Source of the DNA: Acinetobacter parvus DSM 16617 = CIP 108168
Lineage (GTDB): Bacteria > Pseudomonadota > Gammaproteobacteria > Pseudomonadales > Moraxellaceae
Direction of reading: 5' to 3'
Length of the DNA: 64,000 nucleotides
NCBI RefSeq assembly: GCF_000368025.1
Contig: NZ_KB849212.1
Location: 698,978-762,977, forward strand
How positions within the stretch are numbered: the stretch's first letter is position 1; each line of letters opens with the position of its first letter. The translations under genes were made by a program, and so were the position numbers. The notes below the pieces were generated by a model. That model was not told the DNA's origin. It saw only the letters and a list, made by a program, of their open reading frames with translations, and ran no database searches. Of this stretch, positions 43,818-53,929 are shown piece after piece.

Positions 43818-44699
43818 TTAAAAACCTAATTTTGCCTTCCAATCTTTAAGTAATTGTACGGTATCTAAATCATTTGGATGAAAATGTGGTCTAAAGTAAG
43901 CCAACATTTCACCCGCCATACCTGTAATAATCCCTTTTGATGGACTATAAGCATATTTGTAAATCATGCCTAATTCTTTCAGATTTAGTTTTTTGTCTTG
44001 TTGAAGTAGCCGTAAAGTAAAATAAGATTGAAGAATAAAGATTAAAACCATAGCAAATACAAGTGCTGTAGTACGTAAACTATATGCTTTTAATCCAGTT
44101 CCAAATACCGACTCATAGACATCGTAAGCCACTGCTTTATGTTCATTTTCTTCAACCGCATGCCAGAACCACATATATGACATGGTCTCATCTGTCATTA
44201 AATCTTGGATGTGTTTATTGCGTAATAATTCAGAGGCAATCGTTGCAGTAAAATGTTCTAGCGCTGTTGTCGCCGTTAGATCAACCATCTCTCTTGTCAT
44301 ACCAAAGGGTTTGACGATTTTTGAAAAATTCTTAAGCGCAAATTGGATATACCGTCCCGTAATCTGCTCTAAAGATCTAACATCATGACCATACTTTTGT
44401 GCAGAAGCATTAAAATTTACATGCTCTTGAGTGTGCATTGCTTCTTGACCAATAAAAGCACTGATTTCTTTTTGTAGTTCTGCATTATCTTTAATAGTTG
44501 GGTGATAACGTACAGCACGTACAGCATCAATAAATAATTTCTCGCCATCTGGGAATAATGTAGACAAACCAGTCATGAAATGAGTTAAGCCAGCCGAACC
44601 ATCCATCCAATATTCTGGTACTTGATCAAAATCAAAATTCATACGACGTACTGGAAAACTTGCACCTGCACGATTTGAAATATTTACTTTAGCATTCAT
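43818..44699 (-). CDS. PF10118 putative metal-dependent hydrolase, paralogue 2
   Basis: The 293-residue protein is closely similar to paralogue 1, including the identical opening MNAKVNISNRAGASFPVRRM and the metal motifs FIGQEAMHTQEHVNFN, ALEHFTATIASELL and WHAVEENEHKAVAYDVYE. The real start is ATG 44699; longer readings run into the IS. An IS3-family element inserted five bases upstream of this ATG moved the native ribosome-binding site (AAAAGGAG, now near 45998-46005) 1.28 kb away. The base composition suits the neighbouring paralogue, so local duplication is likely. Expression now depends on the IS end, if it occurs at all. Confidence 0.85.
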   Translation of the reverse strand: MNAKVNISNRAGASFPVRRMNFDFDQVPEYWMDGSAGLTHFMTGLSTLFPDGEKLFIDAVRAVRYHPTIKDNAELQKEISAFIGQEAMHTQEHVNFNASAQKYGHDVRSLEQITGRYIQFALKNFSKIVKPFGMTREMVDLTATTALEHFTATIASELLRNKHIQDLMTDETMSYMWFWHAVEENEHKAVAYDVYESVFGTGLKAYSLRTTALVFAMVLIFILQSYFTLRLLQQDKKLNLKELGMIYKYAYSPSKGIITGMAGEMLAYFRPHFHPNDLDTVQLLKDWKAKLGF

Positions 44700-44704
44700 G
44701 CTAC

Positions 44705-45986
44705 AGAGATGGATCCGTAAATTTGAACAACAGCTATAAGTGATATTTTGCTCCCCAAATGATGTTATAAACATCGATATAAGGAGTATTTTATGGCACG
44801 TAGACCAAGAAGAAATCATTCAAATGATTTTAAAGCTAAGGTAGCACTTGCTGCGATTAAAGCAGAAAAAACACTTGCTGAATTGAGTGCTGAATTTGAT
44901 GTTCATCAAAACCAAATTATCGACTGGAAAAATCAATTGATTTCAGCTTCCTCGCAAGCTTTCGATCAATCAAAAGCTCCAACAGAACCACCCATCGATC
45001 TAAAAAAACTACATGCAAAAATCGGTGAGCAGGCATTAGAAATTGATTTTTTAGAAGGTGTGTTGAAGAAACTGGGCCGCTTCAACCACAAAAGTTAATC
45101 GACGACTCACTTCAGATTTCAGTATCTAAACAAGCTAAGCTGCTGAAAGTCTCCCGTGGTTGTTATTATTATCGCCCAAAACCTGTGAGTGCATCAGATC
45201 TGAAGCTGATGCGGTGTATTGATGAATTACATATGCAATATCCTTTTGCAGGCAGTCGTATGATGCGTGATTTGTTGAATCGTCAAGGACATCATATAGG
45301 ACGACGTCATACACGTACTTTAATGAAGAAAATGGGTATTCAGGCGTTATATTGCAAACCAAATTTAAGCCAGGCTAATCAAGCTCACCGTAAATATCCA
45401 TATCTGCTCAAAGGATTGGCTATTCAGCGCAGTAATCAAGTGTGGTCTACGGATATAACGTATATCCCTATGGCAAAAGGTTTTGTTTATTTATGTGCTG
45501 TGATTGATTGGCATAGCCGCAAGGTACTTGCGCATAGGGTATCGATTAGTATGGAGGTGGATTTTTGTATTTCGGTTTTAAATGAAGCGATTGAAAAATA
45601 TGGATCACCTGAAATATTGAATACAGACCAAGGCAGTCAGTTCACCAGTGATGCATTTATTGATGTATTGAAATCAAATGGCATTCAAATCAGTATGGAT
45701 GGTAAAGGTCGATGGGTAGATAATGTGATGGTTGAACGATTATGGCGGAGCGTTAAATATGAAGAGGTGTATCTCAAAGCTTATAGCAGTGTCACAGATG
45801 CGAAAAAGCAATTAAGTGCATATTTTGAGTTTTATAATTTGAAACGACCTCATTCGAGTCTAGACAAAATGACACCAAATGAGTTTTACTATGATCAGCT
45901 ACCCCAACAAAACAAGGTGGCTTAACTAGAGCGGAATATCACTTATAAATACGCTTTTAGTTGTTCAAACAAGTGGGACCACCTCT
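44705..45986 (+). mobile_element. IS3-family insertion sequence (1282 bp)
   Basis: The left end begins AGAGATGGATCC and the right end, read inwards, AGAGGTGGTCCC; both continue to TTTGAACAAC, giving imperfect 27-base terminal repeats. CTAC is duplicated at 44701-44704 and 45987-45990. An inner inverted repeat, ATAAGTGATATT then GCTC, lies inside each end. The two overlapping frames orfA and orfB are of IS3 type. It sits directly in front of the hydrolase paralogue 2 start codon. Confidence 0.9.
44793..45925 (+). CDS. IS3-family transposase OrfAB (programmed -1 frameshift)
   Basis: OrfA (44793-45098) is a helix-turn-helix and leucine-zipper protein starting MARRPRRNHSNDFKAKVALA. The heptamer T TTT TTA at 45047-45053, in the right phase, is a classic slippery site; -1 slippage yields the fusion through ETGPLQPQKLIDDSLQ into orfB. 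OrfB carries the integrase core: D in WSTDITYIP, D in LNTDQGSQF and E in VERLWRSVKYEE, ending at 45925. All parts look intact, so the element may still transpose. Confidence 0.9.
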
Positions 45987-46078
45987 CTACTGACTCCTTT
46001 TAAATGGAAAATTTCCATTTACTACTTTTGTTCATTTTCTTGTGTTTATATTACGGTTTTATTGCGATGAATTAAGTG

Positions 46079-46113
46079 CAGTTTAGGACAGCAAGGTATC
46101 AGTTTAGGACATG
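46079..46113 (-). promoter_or_regulatory. Twin CAGTTTAGGACA repeats, displaced upstream region of hydrolase paralogue 2
   Basis: CAGTTTAGGACA occurs at 46079-46090 and 46100-46111, 21 bases apart, which is two helical turns. The second is extended to TTAGGACATG as upstream of paralogue 1. Such spacing suits cooperative binding by a dimeric activator or repressor. The IS now places these sites about 1.4 kb from the gene. Confidence 0.35.
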
Positions 46114-46221
46114 AGGAGGAAAATTTAATTAAGTATTAAATTTTTCGACGCAAGAGAGAAAAAGGATGATGAGTGAAATCATTTTTCTCGACGCAAGGAA
46201 ACTTTGTCTAGCAATAGACAT

Positions 46222-46252
46222 AAAAAAAACACCCCAAAGGGGTGTTTTTTTA
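46222..46252 (-). terminator. Rho-independent terminator after tuf
   Basis: AAAAACACCCC pairs with GGGGTGTTTTT around AAA; it ends the rpsL-rpsG-fusA-tuf transcript. Confidence 0.92.
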
Positions 46253-46265
46253 TCACTCTAGGCGA

Positions 46266-47456
46266 TTATGCAGTTACTTTCGCAACAACACCAGCACCTA
46301 CAGTACGACCACCTTCACGGATTGCAAAACGTAGACCTGGGTCCATTGCGATCGGGTGGATTAACTCTACTGACATTTCTACGTTGTCACCAGGCATAAC
46401 CATTTCTACGCCATCTTGTAGTTTGATCGCGCCAGTTACGTCAGTTGTACGGAAGTAGAACTGTGGACGGTAACCGTTAAGGAATGGAGTGTGACGACCA
46501 CCCTCTTCTTTAGAAAGTACGTATACTTCCGCATCGAATTTGGTGTGTGGCTTGATTGTACCTGGCTTAGCAAGTACCTGACCACGTTGTACGTCTTCAC
46601 GCTTGGTACCACGTAGAAGAACACCACAGTTCTCGCCCGCACGACCTTCGTCAAGAAGTTTACGGAACATTTCAACGCCAGTAACTGTAGTCGTTTGAGT
46701 ATCACGGATACCAACGATTTCAACAGATTCACCAACTTTAACGATACCAGCTTCTACACGACCAGTCACTACTGTACCACGACCAGAAATTGAGAACACG
46801 TCTTCGATTGGCATCAAGAATGCTTTATCGATTGCACGCTCTGGTTCTGGGATGTAAGAGTCAAGCGCTTCTACAAGTGCAAGAACTGATTTCTCACCAT
46901 ATTCGCCATCATTGCCGTTCAATGCTTGAAGCGCTGAACCACGGATGATTGGAGTGTCATCACCTGGGAAGTCATAAGTAGAAAGAAGTTCACGAACTTC
47001 CATTTCTACTAATTCAAGTAATTCTTCATCATCAACAAGGTCACACTTGTTCAAGAATACGATGATGTAAGGTACACCTACCTGACGAGAAAGCAGGATG
47101 TGTTCACGAGTTTGTGGCATTGGACCATCAGTCGCAGCACATACAAGGATCGCGCCATCCATCTGAGCAGCACCAGTGATCATGTTTTTAACATAATCGG
47201 CGTGGCCTGGGCAGTCTACGTGAGCGTAGTGACGGATTGGAGAATCGTATTCTACGTGTGATGTATTAATGGTAATACCACGTGCTTTTTCTTCAGGAGC
47301 AGAGTCGATTTGTGAGTAATCTTTCGCTTCACCGCCGTAAGTTTTTGCACAGATAGTTGCAATCGCAGCAGTTAAAGTTGTTTTACCATGGTCAACGTGA
47401 CCAATTGTACCCACGTTTACGTGTGGTTTATTACGTTCAAACTTGGCTTTAGCCAT
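46266..47456 (-). CDS. tuf: Translation elongation factor Tu
   Basis: EF-Tu delivers aminoacyl-tRNA to the ribosome. The 396-residue protein has the GTPase motifs GHVDHGKT, DCPGHADYVKN and NKCDLVDD, followed by domains II and III ending VGAGVVAKVTA. It is the last gene of the str operon. Gammaproteobacteria often carry a second copy elsewhere. Confidence 0.98.
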   Translation of the reverse strand: MAKAKFERNKPHVNVGTIGHVDHGKTTLTAAIATICAKTYGGEAKDYSQIDSAPEEKARGITINTSHVEYDSPIRHYAHVDCPGHADYVKNMITGAAQMDGAILVCAATDGPMPQTREHILLSRQVGVPYIIVFLNKCDLVDDEELLELVEMEVRELLSTYDFPGDDTPIIRGSALQALNGNDGEYGEKSVLALVEALDSYIPEPERAIDKAFLMPIEDVFSISGRGTVVTGRVEAGIVKVGESVEIVGIRDTQTTTVTGVEMFRKLLDEGRAGENCGVLLRGTKREDVQRGQVLAKPGTIKPHTKFDAEVYVLSKEEGGRHTPFLNGYRPQFYFRTTDVTGAIKLQDGVEMVMPGDNVEMSVELIHPIAMDPGLRFAIREGGRTVGAGVVAKVTA

Positions 47457-47549
47457 GATGATCTTCCTTTATAAACTGCTCATGAGGGTCGCCCATGAGC
47501 ACTTGGTTTTTTAACTAAATTTTAGTTGGGTAATATAGTAATCGAAAGA

Positions 47550-49688
47550 TTACTCGTCGTCACCTTTTTTACCGCCAGCTTGGAACTTAGCGATGATGCC
47601 TTCAGCCACGTTACGTGGAGTTTCAGCATATTTAGCAAATTCCATCGAGTATGTCGCACGACCTTGAGACATAGAACGCATTTGAGTCGCGTAACCAAAC
47701 ATCTCAGCCAATGGAACTTCTGCTTTAATTGCTTTAGTTCCACCAGGAAGATCGTCCATACCTTGAACCATACCACGACGACGGTTTAAGTCACCCATGA
47801 TATCGCCCATGTAGTCTTCTGGAGTTTCCACTTCAACTTTCATGATTGGCTCAAGAAGAACAGGGTCTGCTTTCATGAAACCATCACGGAATGCATAAGA
47901 ACCTGCCATTTTGAACGACAATTCATCAGAGTCGACATCGTGGTAAGAACCGTCGAATAATGTCGCTTTGATACCCACAACAGGGTAACCAGCCAATACA
48001 CCATTCTTCATACGTTCCTGAATACCTTTATCAACCGCACCGAAGAATTCTTTAGGTACAGTACCACCGACAACTTCTTCAGCGAATTGATATTCTTTAC
48101 CAGCCTCTTCAACATCCATAGGCTCTAAACGAACATATACATGACCGAATTTACCTTTACCACCTGTTTGACGAACAAACTTACCTTCTTGCTCAACAGT
48201 CTTTTTGATTGTTTCACGGTAAGCAACCATTGGTTTACCAATGTTCGCTTCAACACTGAATTCACGCTTCATACGGTCAACGATGATGTCAAGGTGAAGC
48301 TCACCCATACCAGCAATGATCGTTTGGCCAGATTCTTCATCTGTACGAACGCGGAATGATGGATCTTCTTTCGCCAAACGACCTAAAGCAATTGACATTT
48401 TTTCTTGGTCAGCTTTAGTTTTTGGTTCAACAGCCAATGAAATTACTGGCTCTGGGAATTCCATACGTTCAAGCGTAATGACATTTTTTTCATCACACAG
48501 TGTATCACCCGTGGTGACGTCTTTAAGACCCACACATGCTGCAATATCACCTGCACGGATTTCTTCTACGTCCTGACGTTCATTGGCATGCATTTGTACA
48601 ATACGACCAATACGCTCACGTTTAGATTTAACTGGATTATAAACAGCATCACCTTGTTTAAGTACACCTGAGTACACCCGAACGAAAGTTAGGTTACCTA
48701 CAAACTTGTCATTCATGATTTTAAAGGCTAAAGCTGAGAACGGTGCATCATCAGATGCTTCACGCGTAGCTTTAGTTTCAGCTTTATCATCAAGCACACC
48801 TTCAATTGCTTTTACTTCCGTAGGAGAAGGCAAGAATTGAATGACAGCATCCAACATACGTTGAACACCCTTGTTCTTAAATGCTGAACCACATAACATC
48901 GGTTGAATTTCAGAGGCTAATGTGCGTGTACGAAGACCCGCAACAATATCTTCTTTAGAAAGATCACTTTCTTCAAGATATTTATCCATCAACTCTTCTG
49001 AAGCTTCAGCCGCAGCTTCAACCATCTTGGTACGCCATTCATTAGCTGTATCTACCAGATCAGCAGGAATGTCACCATATTCAAACTTCATACCTTGAGA
49101 CTCTTCATCCCAGATAATCGCTTTCATCTCGATCAGGTCAACAACACCTGCAAATGTATCTTCAGCACCGATTGGCACAACGATAGGTACAGGATTACCA
49201 CCTAAACGAGTTTTAACTTGCTCAACAGCACGGAAGAAGTTGGCACCTGTACGGTCCATCTTGTTGACGAATGCCAAACGAGGCACTTTATATTTGTTCG
49301 CCTGACGCCATACAGTTTCAGACTGAGGTTGTACACCACCTACAGCACAGTAAACCATGCAAGCACCATCAAGAACACGCATAGAACGCTCAACTTCGAT
49401 TGTGAAGTCAACGTGCCCTGGAGTATCAATTACATTGATACGATGCTGTTCGAATTGGTTACCCATACCAGACCAGAAACAAGTTGTTGCAGCCGAAGTA
49501 ATAGTAATACCACGTTCTTGCTCTTGCTCCATCCAGTCCATTGTTGCTGCACCATCATGTACCTCACCAAGTTTGTGAGATACACCTGTGTAGAACAAAA
49601 TACGTTCAGAAGTTGTTGTTTTACCTGCGTCAATGTGCGCAGAAATACCGATGTTACGGTAACGAGTAATTGGGGTTTGGCGAGCCAT
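47550..49688 (-). CDS. fusA: Translation elongation factor G
   Basis: EF-G catalyses ribosomal translocation. GTPase motifs are NIGISAHIDAGKTTT, DTPGHVDF and NKMDRTGANF; domain IV includes GKGKFGHVYV and domain V the conserved EVETPEDYMGDIMGDLNRRRG. ATG 49688 (MARQTPITRYRNIGIS) gives 712 residues, standard length; upstream starts add a non-conserved leader. It lies between rpsG and tuf. Confidence 0.98.
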   Translation of the reverse strand: MARQTPITRYRNIGISAHIDAGKTTTSERILFYTGVSHKLGEVHDGAATMDWMEQEQERGITITSAATTCFWSGMGNQFEQHRINVIDTPGHVDFTIEVERSMRVLDGACMVYCAVGGVQPQSETVWRQANKYKVPRLAFVNKMDRTGANFFRAVEQVKTRLGGNPVPIVVPIGAEDTFAGVVDLIEMKAIIWDEESQGMKFEYGDIPADLVDTANEWRTKMVEAAAEASEELMDKYLEESDLSKEDIVAGLRTRTLASEIQPMLCGSAFKNKGVQRMLDAVIQFLPSPTEVKAIEGVLDDKAETKATREASDDAPFSALAFKIMNDKFVGNLTFVRVYSGVLKQGDAVYNPVKSKRERIGRIVQMHANERQDVEEIRAGDIAACVGLKDVTTGDTLCDEKNVITLERMEFPEPVISLAVEPKTKADQEKMSIALGRLAKEDPSFRVRTDEESGQTIIAGMGELHLDIIVDRMKREFSVEANIGKPMVAYRETIKKTVEQEGKFVRQTGGKGKFGHVYVRLEPMDVEEAGKEYQFAEEVVGGTVPKEFFGAVDKGIQERMKNGVLAGYPVVGIKATLFDGSYHDVDSDELSFKMAGSYAFRDGFMKADPVLLEPIMKVEVETPEDYMGDIMGDLNRRRGMVQGMDDLPGGTKAIKAEVPLAEMFGYATQMRSMSQGRATYSMEFAKYAETPRNVAEGIIAKFQAGGKKGDDE

Positions 49689-49865
49689 GATGTCTACATT
49701 CCTAAATGTTATATTTAAAACAGGACGCATCAATTAAATTGATGCGTACAAATATTCAAGCAGGCAACTTAAATACCCGCAAAGCCCCCACTTTGGTAGA
49801 GAGCGATGTTGAATCGAGCTGCGGTACGCATGAATATTCTCCTGATTAGGGACTGTTTTATCCGC

Positions 49866-50336
49866 TTAGAAACGGTAATGAGAGAAGGCTTTGTTGGCTT
49901 CAGCCATACGATGCACGTCTTCACGTTTTTTGATCGCAGCACCTTTACCTTCAGCCGCATCTAGCAACTCACCAGCAAGACGTAAAGCCATCGTTTTTTC
50001 AGAACGCTTAGCAGCAGCATCTACTAACCAACGCATAGCCAAGGCAGTACGACGGGATGGGCGCACTTCCATAGGTACTTGATAAGTAGCACCACCAACA
50101 CGGCGTGCCTTTACTTCAACCATAGGACGAACTTTCTCAAGAGTAGTCTCGAAAAATTCAACTGGGTCTACTTTGTTTTTTTCCTGAACACGTTCCAAAG
50201 CACCGTAAACGATACCTTCAGCAACAGATTTTTTACCATCCTGCATAACGTGGTTCATGAATTTAGCGATTGTTTGGCTGCTAAATTTCGGATCTGGAAG
50301 GATCTCACGAGCAGCGACTACGCGACGTCTTGGCAT
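49866..50336 (-). CDS. rpsG: 30S ribosomal protein S7
   Basis: S7 organises the 3' domain of 16S rRNA. The 156-residue protein begins MPRRRVVAAREILPDPKFSS (the usual N-terminus) and contains GGATYQVPMEVRPSRRTALA. It lies between rpsL and fusA with 160- and 177-base gaps. Confidence 0.98.
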   Translation of the reverse strand: MPRRRVVAAREILPDPKFSSQTIAKFMNHVMQDGKKSVAEGIVYGALERVQEKNKVDPVEFFETTLEKVRPMVEVKARRVGGATYQVPMEVRPSRRTALAMRWLVDAAAKRSEKTMALRLAGELLDAAEGKGAAIKKREDVHRMAEANKAFSHYRF

Positions 50337-50496
50337 TTTAATACACCTAATATTATGACACTTCAGGATGATCCAGCAGTTGTACTAAGTGTCGTGTACA
50401 TGACGCTGGCCTTACTATACGTCGCCTGAATTACAAATCTATGAAGAATTCAAACAAGCGAAACGCTAAAGGATTGCTTGGGCTATTTTCCTAGAA

Positions 50497-50871
50497 TTAC
50501 TTCTTAGGACGTTTCGCACCGTATTTAGAACGTGACTGGTTACGATCTTTAACGCCAGCACAGTCCAAAGAACCACGAACGGTATGGTAACGTACACCTG
50601 GTAAGTCTTTAACACGACCACCACGGATAAGAACAACACTGTGCTCTTGTAGGTTATGACCTTCACCACCGATGTAGCTAGACACTTCAAAACCAGAAGT
50701 TAAGCGAACACGGCAAACCTTACGCATTGCAGAGTTAGGTTTTTTAGGAGTAGTCGTATATACACGTGTACATACACCACGACGTTGTGGACAAGCCTTC
50801 AACGCAGGAACTTTTGATTTTTCAATCAAAGTTGTACGACCCTTACGGATCAACTGATTTGTTGTTGCCAT
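50497..50871 (-). CDS. rpsL: 30S ribosomal protein S12
   Basis: S12 helps control decoding accuracy. The 124-residue protein has the conserved TTPKKPNSAMRKVCRVRL and GRVKDLPGVRYHTVRGSLD. The streptomycin-relevant lysines in TTPKKPNSA and GGRVKDLPG are the wild-type residues. It is first in the str operon. Confidence 0.98.
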   Translation of the reverse strand: MATTNQLIRKGRTTLIEKSKVPALKACPQRRGVCTRVYTTTPKKPNSAMRKVCRVRLTSGFEVSSYIGGEGHNLQEHSVVLIRGGRVKDLPGVRYHTVRGSLDCAGVKDRNQSRSKYGAKRPKK

Positions 50872-51041
50872 TTGGCAATTCTCCCGTTATTAAACAACCT
50901 CAAAAAGAAAAACACCTCTTTTTGAGGGCACATAATTGTAAGCCAAGAAGTAAAAATGGTCAACATCTCACAATAGAGCAAATGCTGACCATTCCTAGTG
51001 TTTTTGTTGCGTTCTGATGTATGAATACATCATGAAACAAA

Positions 51042-52391
51042 TTAGCTGTGTTTTGTTGACGCTGGTTCTACCTCAATTGGTTTTTGTTCAGCCACAATTT
51101 CAGGTTCATCTTCTGTGATTATCTCATCCTGCTGTGCAGTCAAGGCAGGTTGTTGTTCAGCATGTTCATGCTCTTCAACATATTGGCTTGCCAGTTGCTG
51201 GATACCAGTTTCCACCTTTTCCTCCACAGATGGCTGATCGGCAGCATTTTCTTTTGCCCGAACATCAACATGGGTAATCACATCATTTTTAGTTGCTTCC
51301 GCTGTAGACGGTTTATGTGATTCAGTTTCAATTGGATTTAACAGTTTTGGACTGGCCTTGCGAAGCAAGGCTTCGGCCTTGTAATAAGCAGCCAAAGGGG
51401 AAATCTTTTCATCTGGATGCTCATTTAAATAGAAACGTGCCGCACCAAATACTGACTGAGACTTATGCCCTACATCCTCAAGCAGTTTCCAGCTATAAAA
51501 GCTGCCCAATGCCGCACCTGCCACAGGAGTCAGCTTACCAATCACAGAGGCTTGGGGAATACGGTTGAGCCATCCCCACTTAAATTGTCCCTCATCATCA
51601 ACTAGCCATTTCCTGATCATTTCAATATCGTTATTTGAACCCAACAATTGCTGGAACTGTTGCAGGTCATGGGTTTCCAGCATGGATTTCACGGCTTTCA
51701 ATGTAAGTAGCAGGGTTTGCTTTTCCGCCACAAGGCTCAAATCAATTTCCTTGAAAATAAATGCAACAATTTCCTGGTCTGTGTCGCCATTGAGGTCAAA
51801 GCCATGGGAACGACCTGTTTGATATACAGTTCTCAATGCCAGAACTATTGAGGCAGGAATGTCTATTGCCGCACCCCACACCCCTGTTGCACCTGTAATC
51901 AAACCCTGCACCGCAGCCAAAAGCTTGTTCTGTTCAATCAAGGCCTGACTCAGACGCTGGGAACGACCTGTATCCCTGGTGAGTTCAGCAATGTCTTTCA
52001 CCCCTGCCTCCTCAAGAATTTTTTCTGTTAAAGAGGTGTTTGAACTAAACTCATTTAGCCACTGAAACAGGTATTCAGAGACTTTTTCCCCAAGGTCTGG
52101 CGATATAAAGGTGGCGAAATTATTGACCCGCGTGTAATGACGACCCAGCAACTGGTTTGACAGTTTAGGCAATTGCTGGCGCAGCATCTGTTGTGGTGTT
52201 TCATACCTTTCCACCTCAAATGGAGGTTTGAAGCGGGCACTTCCCTCAATCACATTTGATGAATGGGCGAGTTCCGCTGCGGAAGTCGTTGGGGCAAGCT
52301 GACGTTTTTGTAATTCTGAACTGAGCTTTTTAGCCACTCCAAAGGCCTGTGCCAATAAACCTGAAGATTGCTTATTTTGGGATTTTGTCAT
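51042..52391 (-). CDS. EcsC-family protein
   Basis: The central region (about residues 120-330) matches the EcsC family (PF12787), with AAVQGLITGATGVWGAAIDIPAS as two glycine-rich hydrophobic helices and GKLTPVAGAALGSFYSWKLLEDVG. The C-terminal hundred residues are acidic and Gln/Glu-rich and probably disordered. The function is unknown; EcsC was named for a Bacillus ABC-export locus, but no transporter is adjacent here. ATG 52391 (MTKSQNKQSSGLLAQ) is chosen over an upstream start. Confidence 0.8.
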   Translation of the reverse strand: MTKSQNKQSSGLLAQAFGVAKKLSSELQKRQLAPTTSAAELAHSSNVIEGSARFKPPFEVERYETPQQMLRQQLPKLSNQLLGRHYTRVNNFATFISPDLGEKVSEYLFQWLNEFSSNTSLTEKILEEAGVKDIAELTRDTGRSQRLSQALIEQNKLLAAVQGLITGATGVWGAAIDIPASIVLALRTVYQTGRSHGFDLNGDTDQEIVAFIFKEIDLSLVAEKQTLLLTLKAVKSMLETHDLQQFQQLLGSNNDIEMIRKWLVDDEGQFKWGWLNRIPQASVIGKLTPVAGAALGSFYSWKLLEDVGHKSQSVFGAARFYLNEHPDEKISPLAAYYKAEALLRKASPKLLNPIETESHKPSTAEATKNDVITHVDVRAKENAADQPSVEEKVETGIQQLASQYVEEHEHAEQQPALTAQQDEIITEDEPEIVAEQKPIEVEPASTKHS

Positions 52392-52681
52392 CAAATACCT
52401 CTGCTCTGTAATTGTGTGCATTTCTAGGTAGATACTAGGTTGAATATCTATTTATCTCAACTTTTATGTGTGTACTTTCATTACGTTTCGTCACAACATG
52501 ACTGATATTTACTAATATTTACACAACTGGAAATAGGCATAAAATTTGCCATAAGAAATAAAAAACCTTTCTGCTATCATGGTGTCATTCACTTATAAGC
52601 TGTTTTAATCGTTATATTCTCCTGATTTATGAATAACGATTATCGTACATAGCTTAGCATTACCATAAAAGGGATCTGTAA

Positions 52682-53911
52682 ATGAAACGTGTTGTAATCA
52701 CTGGTATGGGCATCAACTCATGCATCGGCAACTCTTTGGAAGAGGTTACTCATTCTTTAAAAAATGGAATCTCTGGGACACGTTTTAACCCAACTTATGC
52801 TGAACTTAATTTCAAGAGCCATGTCAGCGCGGCGGCTGTTCAAGATTTTGATGGCATTGACCGTAAAATTAAACGTTTTATGGGTGTCTGTGCCATGTAT
52901 GCCTACAATGCGGCGATTGCGGCGGTAGAAAATGCAGGCCTTAAACAGGAAGACCTGGCCAATAACCCACGTTATGGGATTACAGGTGGTAGTGGCGGTA
53001 ATTCAACCGCCTCTGTTGCTGAAATGGTGAAACTTTTAGAGGAAAAAGGCGCACGTAAAATTGGACCTTTCTTTGTTCCCCGCAATATGAGCAACACCAT
53101 TACTGCAAACGTTGGTGTGTCATTAAAACTTCAGGGTATCGCTCACTCCATTACCAGCGCATGTGCAACATCTGCCGATGCGATTGGCTATGCTTACAAC
53201 CTGATCCAATTGGGCAAACAAGACCTGATGCTAGCAGGTGGTGGTGAAGAGGATCACTGGTCTCAAAGCCTGCTGTTTGATGCAATGGGCGCATTGTGCT
53301 CTAAATATAATGATAGCCCAGAAACAGCTTCACGTCCTTATTCAAAAGACCGTGATGGTTTCGTCATTGCAGGCGGTGGTGGTTTCGTTATTCTTGAATC
53401 ACTGGAACATGCTCAGGCCCGCGGTGCTAACATTTTAGCTGAAGTTGTCGGTTATGCAGCGAATAGTGATGGTGCTGACATGGTTGCGCCAAGTGGTGAA
53501 GGTGCAACCCGCTGTATCCTCATGGCACTGGAAGAAGCCAAACAACATGGTGTTGAGCAGATTGATTATATCAACACGCATGGTACCTCCACCCCTGCTG
53601 GTGATGTGACGGAGCTTAAAGCAATCGAACGTGCTTTTGGTGAGGGTCAGGTTCCACCATTAAGTTCAACCAAATCCATGACGGGTCATAGTCTGGGTGC
53701 CGCTGGTGTTCAGGAAGCGATTTATTCTGTACTGATGATGCAAAATGACTTTATTGCACCAAATATCAACGTCACAGAACTGGATGAGGGCGCACAAGGT
53801 TTCGATATTGTACTTGAAAAACGTGATGCAAAACTGAATACTATCATGAGTAACAGTTTTGGCTTTGGCGGTGTAAACGCCTGCCTCATTTTCAAGAAGT
53901 GGGATGCATAA
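52682..53911 (+). CDS. fabB: 3-oxoacyl-ACP synthase I (FabB type)
   Basis: FabB condenses acyl-ACP with malonyl-ACP and supports unsaturated fatty-acid synthesis. The catalytic Cys161 is in ITSACATSAD; the two histidines are in NTHGTSTPAGD and SMTGHSLGAAG. The protein ends in SNSFGFGGVNACLIF. Its 409 residues are typical. fabA is not adjacent. hemJ follows 18 bases downstream and may be co-transcribed. Confidence 0.92.
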   Translation: MKRVVITGMGINSCIGNSLEEVTHSLKNGISGTRFNPTYAELNFKSHVSAAAVQDFDGIDRKIKRFMGVCAMYAYNAAIAAVENAGLKQEDLANNPRYGITGGSGGNSTASVAEMVKLLEEKGARKIGPFFVPRNMSNTITANVGVSLKLQGIAHSITSACATSADAIGYAYNLIQLGKQDLMLAGGGEEDHWSQSLLFDAMGALCSKYNDSPETASRPYSKDRDGFVIAGGGGFVILESLEHAQARGANILAEVVGYAANSDGADMVAPSGEGATRCILMALEEAKQHGVEQIDYINTHGTSTPAGDVTELKAIERAFGEGQVPPLSSTKSMTGHSLGAAGVQEAIYSVLMMQNDFIAPNINVTELDEGAQGFDIVLEKRDAKLNTIMSNSFGFGGVNACLIFKKWDA

Positions 53912-53929
53912 TCCCACCTAGGATGATCG

